A stretch of DNA of 21,742 nt from CAYWFF01 sp964458085 (lineage in GTDB: Bacteria; Patescibacteriota; Microgenomatia; UBA8517), in contig CAYWFF010000014.1 in NCBI GenBank assembly GCA_964458085.1, positions 1 to 21,742 on the forward strand, read 5' to 3'. Each line of letters starts with the position of its first letter. The stretch's first letter is position 1. Of the stretch, positions 14,359 to 20,857 are shown one piece after another. Position numbers and translations under genes: made by a program. A model generated the notes under the pieces. That model did not search any database, was not told the DNA's origin, and saw only the letters and a list, made by a program, of their open reading frames with translations.

Positions 14359-14387
14359 TTTTCAACCTCGCAGCTTTTTAGTAAAGT
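14359..14387 (+). promoter_or_regulatory. Leaderless promoter of the L,D-transpeptidase gene
   Basis: TTTTCA (14359-14364), 17-bp spacer, TAAAGT (14382-14387), ending 6 nt before ATG 14394. Confidence 0.45.
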
Positions 14388-14393
14388 CACTGT

Positions 14394-14981
14394 ATGCGCA
14401 TATTTTTAGCGATTGCGATTGTCTTGTCTTCCATTTTAACCGTTGTAATCTTTCCCATATCCCGGTCAAAAATAGACGGGCAGGATAAAGTTAAAGGAGT
14501 CGAAACTGAGCTTAATTACTGGTTTTTGCTTCTAAGGAAGTCAGAAAAAGAATTTCTGTATCACGGCGAACCCGGGAATGAGCTTAAAAGCACGGTAGTA
14601 TCGAGTTTTAAAGTTAAAACAGGTGTGCCGGGCAAACGCCCTACGCCCTTGCCTCAACTTTTAGGAAGGGGATACTGGGTAATTGTTGACAGTTGGGAAA
14701 CCGATAATCCTGAAACCGCACCATACTTTATACAACTTAATGTTCCTGTAAGCGAAGATTTTCCTTTCGGCCCCACACCGTATTTAGAATGTGATGGCCA
14801 ATGCAACTGGGAAATTCCGGGTGCGTTTGGTCTGCACGGAGTCGGAGGCGAGGACAATAGGTTGTCTCCAGAGAATGAGGGGAGTTCGGGCTGTATAAGG
14901 CATTCTGACCGCGATATCACTTATTTATATTCTATATTGAAAGAGAAAAAAGATGTACGTTATTACATTAAGGACTTGTAG
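14394..14981 (+). CDS. L,D-transpeptidase (YkuD domain)
   Basis: L,D-transpeptidases make 3-3 peptidoglycan cross-links or attach proteins to the wall, using a catalytic Cys. This 195-residue protein has an N-terminal signal-anchor (IFLAIAIVLSSILTVVIFPI, 3-22) and a YkuD core: VKTGVPGKRPTPLP (the substrate-side strand), then GAFGLHGVGG with His148 and SSGCIRHSDRDITYLY with Cys167, matching the family HG...SxGCxR pattern. An insertion with two Cys (LECDGQCNW) sits before the His. The protein acts outside the membrane. Its stop abuts the stop of the gene on the opposite strand (14981/14982). Confidence 0.9.
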   Translation: MRIFLAIAIVLSSILTVVIFPISRSKIDGQDKVKGVETELNYWFLLLRKSEKEFLYHGEPGNELKSTVVSSFKVKTGVPGKRPTPLPQLLGRGYWVIVDSWETDNPETAPYFIQLNVPVSEDFPFGPTPYLECDGQCNWEIPGAFGLHGVGGEDNRLSPENEGSSGCIRHSDRDITYLYSILKEKKDVRYYIKDL

Positions 14982-15329
14982 CTAACGGAGAGTGATTTTT
15001 TTGAGATTAAAACCATCTTTAGGAGAAGTTGCCGGTTTTTCAACAATTAATCCGATATGATCAATAAAGGGAAATATTTTTTTTAATTCTTCCTGAAACT
15101 TTTCGGATAATTTTGGAGAAAATACTCCGTAGCCCCCTTTTTCAGATTGTCTGCATAGCCTGTTTTCGTATTCATGCACCAGTTCCATTACTTTCTCACC
15201 TTGAGAATTAAATTCCTCCTGAAGCTTGTCCTGCTTTAGGGCATATGCGTCATGTAGCTTCCTGAACGATTCAAATACTATTTTATTTTCATCCAGTAGT
15301 TTTTGGACGTATTCTTTATATTTTGTCAT
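14982..15329 (-). CDS. Small conserved-looking helical protein (RLC...GGYG type)
   Basis: 115 residues, cytoplasmic, mostly helical: MTKYKEYVQKLLDENKIVF, then HEYENRLCRQSEKGGYGVFS and LSEKFQEELKKIFPFIDHIGL. I have the impression of a widespread uncharacterised Patescibacteria protein with the conserved RLC-SE-GYG centre and FPxIDxxG end, but cannot name a family. The frame stays open upstream to 15380; ATG 15329 is better because a -10 (15343-15338) ends 8 nt before it and because the upstream part looks unrelated. It is convergent with the L,D-transpeptidase gene with no space between stops. Confidence 0.75.
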   Translation of the reverse strand: MTKYKEYVQKLLDENKIVFESFRKLHDAYALKQDKLQEEFNSQGEKVMELVHEYENRLCRQSEKGGYGVFSPKLSEKFQEELKKIFPFIDHIGLIVEKPATSPKDGFNLKKITLR

Positions 15330-15337
15330 TTCTATAG

Positions 15338-15343
15338 AGTATA
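15338..15343 (-). promoter_or_regulatory. -10 element of the small helical protein gene
   Basis: TATACT on the minus strand, 8 nt before the ATG at 15329. The -35 region is AT-rich and not distinct. Confidence 0.5.
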
Positions 15344-15571
15344 GCCATTCATACACAAAATTAAAACAGTTTTTTCGCAATCGGTTGTTAAACGGGGAAT
15401 TGGACCAGATGTTAGCTGATATTTTTCGACTGGCTTATGCATAAAATGGTGGCAACTGTAGGATAGCAAAACAGATGTATAATTGGTATGTGGTCCTTGA
15501 GAGCTTAAATCCATATAATTTTCTTCACTATATTATTAATTGTAATATTTTATATATTAATTTACTAACAC

Positions 15572-15582
15572 AAAGGAGGTGA
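15572..15582 (+). promoter_or_regulatory. Full-length Shine-Dalgarno of the GerMN gene
   Basis: AAAGGAGGTGA, complementary to nearly all of the 16S 3' tail, with 9 nt between GGAGG and ATG 15589. It contrasts with the leaderless neighbours. The same 11-mer recurs at 19672-19682. Several -10-like hexamers (for example TATAAT 15514-15519) lie upstream without a clear -35. Confidence 0.75.
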
Positions 15583-15588
15583 GGTAAT

Positions 15589-16599
15589 ATGAAAAACGGA
15601 TTTATACCAATATTAGTTTTAACTATTTTAGTTGTTGTTGCTGCTTTGGCTTTAATCTCGGCAAGGCTTTTAATAGACGGAAATGAAGACTCATGGATTT
15701 GCGAAAACGGTGAATGGGTGGCTCACGGCAAACCTTCCCAAACCAAACCCAGTGAGCCGTGTGAAGAAGGTGAAATTGGTGGATCACCAAGAGACATTGT
15801 TGAAACTTTTTATAACTGGTATTTAGGTTATGACGGTAACCCGTTAGTAACGGGAGCATATAAAGATCGTTCTGAACTATCATCGGGATTCAAAGTAAAA
15901 GTTGAAACAATTTTAAAGTCGTCTGAAATGGGAGGATTTGATCCCATACTCCAGGCACAGGATATCCCGCAAACAATTGAGGTGGGGACTCCGGTAGTTG
16001 AAGGTGATATTGCGAGGGTGCAAGTTGATGAAGATTTCGGAGGAAATATCCAAAGCTTACAGGTTGCTCTAATAAAAGAAAACGGGGAATGGCTAATATC
16101 TGATATTGAAGCATTGAATTCATTAACACCGCTTTCGCCGAATAACCAAAAATATGTGGTTGTCTATTTCGCTAATCCGACAAGATCCCTTGGTTCTACA
16201 GAATGCGGAGTTGTTTTCGGGGTTGAAAGACCCGTCGCAAAAGATGCTTCTTATAAAGATGTATTAGACGAACTCTTTAAAGGCCCAACTACGGCAGAGA
16301 AAAACGATGGCTATTCTTCATTCTTTTCCAATGCGACAGAAGGAAGCGTGAAGAGCGTAAAAGTTGTGGGAAGTACTGCATACGTTGATATGAAAGATTT
16401 AAGAAATATTATTCCCAATGCCAGCAGTTCTTGCGGGAGTGCAGAGTTTTTTGCCCAAGTCGGAGAGACCCTCAAACATGACCGAAGAATTACCAAAGTA
16501 ATTTATGCGATAGAGGGTGATCCAGCTGTATTTTATGAATGGGTACAGTTAGGCTGCAGTGTAGAAAACAACAATTGCGACAAAACGCCGTTTAATTAG
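15589..16599 (+). CDS. Membrane-anchored GerMN-domain protein
   Basis: 336 residues with three recognisable parts. (1) A prepilin-like signal-anchor (GFIPILVLTILVVVAALALI, 4-23) followed by WICENGEWVAHGKPS...C (36-58), a Cys/Trp motif I associate with secreted proteins of Patescibacteria. (2) About 65-175: PRDIVETFYNWYLGYDGNP, then VARVQV-type strands and WLISDIEAL, reminiscent of the DUF3828/NTF2-like fold. (3) About 185-325: a GerMN domain (VVYFANPT, RPVAKDASYKDVLDELFKGP, VKSVKVVGSTAYVDM, FFAQVGETLKHDRRITKVIY). GerMN modules occur in spore germination protein GerM and in lipoproteins such as LpqB; no spores are implied here. Followed by a strong terminator. Probable surface protein of unknown task. 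Confidence 0.82.
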   Translation: MKNGFIPILVLTILVVVAALALISARLLIDGNEDSWICENGEWVAHGKPSQTKPSEPCEEGEIGGSPRDIVETFYNWYLGYDGNPLVTGAYKDRSELSSGFKVKVETILKSSEMGGFDPILQAQDIPQTIEVGTPVVEGDIARVQVDEDFGGNIQSLQVALIKENGEWLISDIEALNSLTPLSPNNQKYVVVYFANPTRSLGSTECGVVFGVERPVAKDASYKDVLDELFKGPTTAEKNDGYSSFFSNATEGSVKSVKVVGSTAYVDMKDLRNIIPNASSSCGSAEFFAQVGETLKHDRRITKVIYAIEGDPAVFYEWVQLGCSVENNNCDKTPFN

Positions 16600-16617
16600 T
16601 TATAAATTAAATATTTT

Positions 16618-16650
16618 AAGAAACCCGCCATCACTGCGGGGTTTCTTTTA
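16618..16650 (+). terminator. Rho-independent terminator
   Basis: AAACCCGC pairs with GCGGGGTTT (one bulged G) around a 7-nt loop, extended by AAG/CTT at the base and followed by a T-rich run. It is 19 bp after the GerMN gene stop and is the best terminator in the window. Confidence 0.85.
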
Positions 16651-16706
16651 GTATTATTACCCTTTTTATATAAGGTTTTGCGTTATTTTGTGCATAGTAA
16701 TTTTAA

Positions 16707-17207
16707 ATGGAAAACTCAAATAGTCGATATACACCAGTAAATATTTTTGATCGATTCGGCGGAATAATTTTACTTACAATTATTGCAATTGGAACGCTTT
16801 TTATTTCAGGTACAATTACTACTTCATATTCTCCATACGGATATTTTGGCAACAGAGAAAACGCGGAACAGCAATTGGCCGCAGTGAGTCGAGATCCTGA
16901 CAGTTATTATAATCAGTATATTACTCTGGAAGGCACTATTACTGAAGTAGTTTCCGATACGACTTTAATTTTGACTGAATCCGGGCAAAACGCAAAACCT
17001 GTTGTAGTTGTGTCTCCCTACAAAGTAACACAATTGCCGATTGATGAAAAAGAAGATTTAAACGGCCAATCCATTGAAGCTACGGGGGTAATAGAAAAAT
17101 TAGACGAGACAAAAATAGATGAAATTGAAAACGGAGGAGAGGGTGTAAATCTTGAAAAGTATGAAGGAAGTCCTGTTATTGTGGCGCAAAGGATAGAATT
17201 AAGTTAA
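16707..17207 (+). CDS. Membrane protein with OB-fold-like domain
   Basis: 166 residues: a short cytoplasmic N-terminus, one membrane span (GGIILLTIIAIGTLFISGTI, 18-37), and an external domain from about 60. That domain begins with RDPDSYYNQYITLEGTITEVVSDTTLILTE and later has LNGQSIEATGVIEKLDE and a C-terminal GSPVIVAQRIEL. The pattern of spacer, VxLxGxVxxV, hydrophobic strand, then GxVxVxGxV and PVIxAxxI fits a small OB-fold of the tRNA_anti-like/DUF5666 kind. No catalytic residues. The promoter is unclear (CATAGT 16693-16698 ends 8 nt before the ATG). The stop codon interlocks with that of the opposing LLM gene (4-bp overlap). Confidence 0.75.
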   Translation: MENSNSRYTPVNIFDRFGGIILLTIIAIGTLFISGTITTSYSPYGYFGNRENAEQQLAAVSRDPDSYYNQYITLEGTITEVVSDTTLILTESGQNAKPVVVVSPYKVTQLPIDEKEDLNGQSIEATGVIEKLDETKIDEIENGGEGVNLEKYEGSPVIVAQRIELS

Positions 17208-18163
17208 TTACTAATTTCAGGAAGTACCATTTTTGCGAAAAAGCTGATGAATTCTTTTTGGAACGGGCCAATGTTGTGTATGTAAATTTCGGTGAATCCT
17301 GCTTTCTCGAAGGTCTTTATTAACTTTAAAATCCCTTCGACGTCTGCACCTATTGGAATGTTTTTTGTTGCTTCCTCGATAGAAACGATTTTTCTGACAT
17401 TTTCAAAATGAGCAGGAATTTTAAGTTCTGAATTTAACGGACTGGGAATTCCTGAAAGCGGCCAAACTTTTTTAACCATTTCTTTGGCCTTTTCCTTATC
17501 ATGGTGGTAGCAGACGTTAACCTGTGCGTACTTTGGTTTGCCTTTGCCCCCATGTTCCTCAAAGATTTTCACAAGCTCTTTTTTAGGTGAAGTACTTATA
17601 AAAGCGTCACCAAGCTCACCCGCCTCCGTTGCTGACTTTTGTCCGTATGCTGAGTAGATAATGGGAATAGTGTTTTTAGGTAAAGTATAAATGCGCGCAG
17701 AATCAACAGTGTAATAAGAACCATAATAATCCTGATAGCCGCCTTCCCACAGCAGTTTCATAATTGCTATAGCTTCCCGAAGCATTTCTTTTCGGACCTC
17801 ATATGGAGGCCAACCTTGACCGACCACATGTTCATTTAAGTTTTCTCCCGTCCCGACTCCCAACATAAACCTGCCCTCAAACATTACCTGGGTAGTCGCT
17901 GCTGCTTGGGCTACCACTGCAGGATGATAGCGGATTATGGGTGCATTTACACCGATGCCTACATTTGCAGTTTTTACTACTTGGGAGAGGGCGCCCAACA
18001 CATTCCAAACAAACGGAGACTCGCCCTGAGCGTCCACCCATGGATGAAAGTGATCGGAAATCATAAGAAAAGAAAAGCCTGCGTTCTCTGCAAATTCCGC
18101 ATTGGCAACAAGCTCCAGAGGTCCAAATTCCTCAGATGACAATGTATAACCAATACGAACCAT
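17204..18163 (-). CDS. LLM-class oxidoreductase, F420-dependent G6PD-like family
   Basis: A luciferase-like TIM-barrel flavin/deazaflavin enzyme of 319 residues. It aligns by eye with mycobacterial F420-dependent glucose-6-phosphate dehydrogenase: GYTLSSEEFGPLELV, ISDHFHPWVDAQGESPFVW with the counterparts of the catalytic Asp/His/Trp (Asp37, His38, Trp42), RYHPAVVAQAAAT, LGVGTGENLNEHV with the Glu proton donor (Glu107), and YYTVDSARIYTLP. The C-terminal part diverges from the sugar-phosphate pocket (no obvious match to the Arg/Lys phosphate binders except TSPKKE), so the substrate may not be glucose-6-phosphate. No F420 biosynthesis gene is in the window. The start ATG 18163 follows TAATAA by about 6 nt. 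Possible horizontal acquisition. Confidence 0.85.
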   Translation of the reverse strand: MVRIGYTLSSEEFGPLELVANAEFAENAGFSFLMISDHFHPWVDAQGESPFVWNVLGALSQVVKTANVGIGVNAPIIRYHPAVVAQAAATTQVMFEGRFMLGVGTGENLNEHVVGQGWPPYEVRKEMLREAIAIMKLLWEGGYQDYYGSYYTVDSARIYTLPKNTIPIIYSAYGQKSATEAGELGDAFISTSPKKELVKIFEEHGGKGKPKYAQVNVCYHHDKEKAKEMVKKVWPLSGIPSPLNSELKIPAHFENVRKIVSIEEATKNIPIGADVEGILKLIKTFEKAGFTEIYIHNIGPFQKEFISFFAKMVLPEISN

Positions 18164-18321
18164 AGAGCATTATTACTAGGGGATATGATAGAAATTTACG
18201 AAGTTAGTAAGAATTTATTAAAGGACTATTTACTAAGTATTTAATGTGTTTGAGGATGGCCGGATAAGTATTTCTTAAACTAAAGTCGTTTCCGGGCACT
18301 TTATTTTAGTAGTATAAAGTA

Positions 18322-19308
18322 TTACTGGGCAGGCTGATAATAAACTCCCTTAGTTGTTCCGAGCTTTCGTATAAGCCCGCTATCCTGAAGTTTCTTTAAG
18401 TCATATCTAAGGGTCCGTTCATTTACTTTTGAAAACCTTCTGCGTATTTGGTCAAAATTAACCAATTTTTGCTCTTTAACTATACGGTAAATTTCAGCTC
18501 TTCTTGGTAATAAGTAGTCTGTTGCTTCTGCTTGTTGTTTTGAAATAACCGCCTCTTTGGTTTTCAGTGCAGTTTCATTAATTGCATTTAGTATAAACAG
18601 AACATAGTCCGTTACATCTTTTTCCGGTTCCTCGAGACTGTGGTAATAATCTAATCTATGATTATCGATATATTCTTCAATGGGAAGGAGTCCTTTCATG
18701 CCATATCCACCCTGAGCAAGAACTCTCTGAAGCAGAAGTCTTCCCATCCTGCCGTTGCCGTCAAGAAAAGGGTGTATTTTTTCAAATATATAGTGTGCGA
18801 GCGCTGCCCGAATTGGTATAAATTGTTCTTTCTCACTATTTACAAAAGCAATCAGCTTTTTAATTTGCGATTCAATATAACGCGGGGAGGGGTGAAGATA
18901 AATGGCAATGCCTGCTTTATTGAAAGTTGCACTCATTTCCTGACGCCATTTGCCCAAATTGTCAATTTCAATAAGGCCTTTCATAAGAATCTCATGCAGT
19001 TCGAGTATTTCTTTTTCTGATATGTCTTTTTTGGAACGGCCAAGCATCCAGTTTAGTGCTTTTAAAGTATTAAAAACCTCAGCTTTTTGTTGTGTTTTTG
19101 ACGGTCCTCGGGATAATTCTTCAAGGGTCAATTCATTGCCTTCAATCCGTGCAGAGTAAAGTGAAGTTTTTAGAGAGGATTGGCGACGAATATTATTTTC
19201 TATCGCGGGAGGAACGGCGATCGCGTCTACAACTTCCCGACTTCCCTCAATGGAAGACAATAACTGGATTATATTTGGGGTGAGACTGTATTTGGGCGGT
19301 ATAAGCAT
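18322..19308 (-). CDS. Fic family AMP-transferase with C-terminal winged helix
   Basis: Fic proteins usually transfer AMP from ATP to target-protein hydroxyls. The 328 residues contain the N-terminal inhibitory helix motif SARIEGN (52-58, fitting [S/T]xxxE[G/N]), as in self-inhibited class II Fic proteins, then the active-site loop HPFLDGNGRMGR (179-190) matching HxFx(D/E)GNGRxxR in full. It ends with a winged HTH at about 268-328 (PRRAEIYRIVKEQKLVNFDQIRRRFSKVNERTLRYDLKKLQ), of the DeoR-like type, so it may bind DNA. Two 20-bp tandem repeats sit on its promoter. No Doc/Phd-type antitoxin gene is adjacent. The start ATG 19308 is 5 nt after the -10 TAATCT. Confidence 0.93.
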   Translation of the reverse strand: MLIPPKYSLTPNIIQLLSSIEGSREVVDAIAVPPAIENNIRRQSSLKTSLYSARIEGNELTLEELSRGPSKTQQKAEVFNTLKALNWMLGRSKKDISEKEILELHEILMKGLIEIDNLGKWRQEMSATFNKAGIAIYLHPSPRYIESQIKKLIAFVNSEKEQFIPIRAALAHYIFEKIHPFLDGNGRMGRLLLQRVLAQGGYGMKGLLPIEEYIDNHRLDYYHSLEEPEKDVTDYVLFILNAINETALKTKEAVISKQQAEATDYLLPRRAEIYRIVKEQKLVNFDQIRRRFSKVNERTLRYDLKKLQDSGLIRKLGTTKGVYYQPAQ

Positions 19309-19313
19309 AAGTA

Positions 19314-19319
19314 AGATTA
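19314..19319 (-). promoter_or_regulatory. Extended -10 of the fic gene
   Basis: On the minus strand TGG precedes TAATCT (19319-19314), 5 nt before ATG 19308. The tandem repeats start at the next base upstream. Confidence 0.5.
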
Positions 19320-19359
19320 CCAGAAAATGCCTAATGTTGCCAGAAGATTCCTAATGTTT
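19320..19359. repeat. Two tandem 20-bp repeats over the fic promoter
   Basis: 19320-19339 (CCAGAAAATGCCTAATGTTG) and 19340-19359 (CCAGAAGATTCCTAATGTTT) match at 17 of 20 positions. They cover the spacer and -35 region of the fic promoter. One repeat per two helical turns puts two protein molecules on the same DNA face, as expected for an operator. Confidence 0.7.
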
Positions 19360-19671
19360 CCTTAACCGTTTTATATACGAACAGATTTTAAAATGTGTTG
19401 CTTATTTAAAATAATTGCCACTTAATCTCCGGTCATAAGTTAGCAACAATCAACCGATTAAAACCCGAATGTTGCTACTTGCAAACTACTTCATGTTCAC
19501 TTAGACTACCTTTGCTAAATCGGATATTGGTACGGCAGGTGTCAATTACAATTGATTCCGCATAAGAAAATGAATGGGTAAGAGAAATGATTTAGTACTC
19601 CTTCATTTTCTTCATGGCTATTATTCAGTGTAATTGCTTAGAATTTACTTATGTATTTAATTAAACAAAAG
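19360..19671. other. 312-bp intergenic region between fic and the annealing-protein gene
   Basis: No open frame of interest. It contains an 8-bp inverted repeat TAGCAACA/TGTTGCTA (19441-19448 and 19470-19477), a short palindrome TCAATTACAATTGA (about 19541-19554), and an 11-bp perfect inverted repeat AAGAAAATGAA/TTCATTTTCTT (19564-19574 and 19602-19612). Near the right end, TTGCTT (19634-19639) and TTTAAT (19656-19661) could be the promoter of the downstream gene. Confidence 0.5.
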
Positions 19672-19682
19672 AAAGGAGGTGA
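19672..19682 (+). promoter_or_regulatory. Full-length Shine-Dalgarno of the annealing-protein gene
   Basis: AAAGGAGGTGA, 8 nt between GGAGG and ATG 19688. It decides the start: the in-frame GTG at 19679 lies within the site. Confidence 0.75.
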
Positions 19683-19687
19683 CAAAC

Positions 19688-20188
19688 ATGACAAATAATG
19701 GAATTGTGTCAATTCATGGAAAAAACTATATGACTGTTGCCAGAAGGCTTGAACTGGCACATCAGGACAAAGTCCTTGAAGGCGTAATAACTGAAGTCTT
19801 GGCTCACGAACCCGTAGTTATTAAAGCCGTAGTTACTCTTAAAGGTAAAGAATATACAGGAATCTCTGCCGTTATCCCGGAAAACGCTAAGATGATTGAG
19901 CGGCAAAATCCTTACGAAGTTGCTGAGACATCAGCCGTAGGCAGAGCCTTGGGGTTTGCGGGCTATGGACTTTTGGAGTCTGTAGCCTCAGCAGATGAGG
20001 TGGTTCGGGCAACTTCCGAATCGCCAAAACTGGCTGATGGTACAAAAAGAATTCTTGCATGCTTAGTTTGTGGCAGCCAAGCAGTTCTTAAAGAAGGAAT
20101 TACCCAAAAAGGTAAAAAATATAAAGGAATAATTTGTACGACCGGGAACAAAAATCATACTAAGTGGTTTTATGCGACTCAGTCATAA
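19688..20188 (+). CDS. Phage-type ssDNA-annealing-like protein with C-terminal zinc-binding motif
   Basis: 166 residues. The N-terminal domain begins IHGKNYMTVARRLELAHQ, carries two strands ending in GKEYTGISAVIPE, and then the helix NPYEVAETSAVGRALGFAGYG (74-94) followed by SVASADEV. The TSAxGRALxxxGYG helix and preceding strand layout are those of phage recombination proteins of the Rad52/ERF-like annealing type; this is recognition by pattern and I cannot name the exact family. The C-terminus has Cys125-x2-Cys128, Cys150 and His157, with a KGKKYKGIIC strand, like a zinc ribbon. The start is fixed by the SD. It is followed 28 bp later by a helicase pseudogene with its own SD, so the pair was probably an operon of phage or plasmid origin. 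Confidence 0.65.
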   Translation: MTNNGIVSIHGKNYMTVARRLELAHQDKVLEGVITEVLAHEPVVIKAVVTLKGKEYTGISAVIPENAKMIERQNPYEVAETSAVGRALGFAGYGLLESVASADEVVRATSESPKLADGTKRILACLVCGSQAVLKEGITQKGKKYKGIICTTGNKNHTKWFYATQS

Positions 20189-20216
20189 GAAGGTTGGTAG
20201 TAAAAAAGGAGCAGCA

Positions 20217-20709
20217 ATGTTACAAAAAGATGCATTAGATGTATTAAAAACTAGGCAGAAACGTATTTCTGACCAGCCCTGCCGCGAGCGGAAAGACGAG
20301 TGTATTAAAAGACCATATTCATTATTTTTTAATAAAGGAATATTAACAGGGGTTATTGCATCTACAGGCATTGCTGCTTCAGCTCGGTTAATTTTAAAAC
20401 AGCGCCCCGTTTGTTTACTCACAATGTCCAAGTTGATACACTAAATTCTTATAAACTTCTGGCGTTACCAGGAAAAATACTACTTTTACAGAGGAAACTA
20501 AAGGTAGTTTAGAGCTTTCAGCTATACTTGCAAAAAATATTCTGTCACCCATAGATCTTCAGCTCAAAATTGGCGCGAATGTAATGTTTACCAAAAATAA
20601 TTACCGGAAAGGGTACTATAACGGAACTTTGGGAACAGTAGGAGGTTTTTCTCAAAAAGGGCTCTCGGTAGTGATTGCGCTTAGCGGAGTGTGTGTGGCA
20701 GTTTCCTAA
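20217..20709 (+). pseudogene. Decayed Pif1/RecD-like helicase, frameshifted and internally deleted
   Basis: Pieces of a Pif1-like superfamily 1 helicase occur in collinear order but in different frames. ATG 20217 with AAGGAG upstream (20206-20211) starts MLQKDALDVLKT. The next frame gives VFLTSPAASGKTSVLK, the Walker A (about 20260-20300). The first frame returns with NKGILTGVIASTGIAAS (motif Ia). Then the whole middle (Walker B, RQ motif, roughly 250-300 residues in relatives) is missing and the sequence jumps to PRLFTHNVQVDTLNSYKLLALPGK (20405-20476). A further shift leads to a last frame with LQLKIGANVMFTKNN, GYYNGTLGTVGGF and the stop at 20707-20709. At least three frame changes and one large deletion make it non-functional. 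The 90-codon frame across 20172-20444 is a by-product. Confidence 0.82.
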
Positions 20710-20857
20710 TTGTATGAGGATTTCGAGAAAGAATCTAGAAATACTATTAAATCATTAAAAACATTGTCTTATAATATAAAAGAAATAGTACGTTTGCGGT
20801 TTTTACAACGGGCTCGCTTTTTACAAGGAAGTTGCGAAAAATATTCGTCACAAAACT
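20710..20857. other. Intergenic region between helicase pseudogene and guaB-like gene
   Basis: AT-rich, no gene seen. A lone TATAAT (20770-20775) has only TTAAAT as a -35. A 9-bp direct repeat TTTTTACAA (20800-20808 and 20818-20826) and a short GC-rich segment between the copies are present. No convincing terminator for either flanking gene. Confidence 0.4.

Noticed and set aside
15478..15508. TG-TATAAT followed 5 nt later by a 6-codon frame (MWSLRA)
   Set aside because: It fits the leaderless spacing, but the frame is too short and there is no -35. Probably chance in AT-rich DNA.
20172..20444. A 90-codon frame as a separate gene
   Set aside because: It mixes correct-frame helicase pieces with out-of-frame Walker A sequence, and it starts inside the upstream gene. 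It is explained by the pseudogene.
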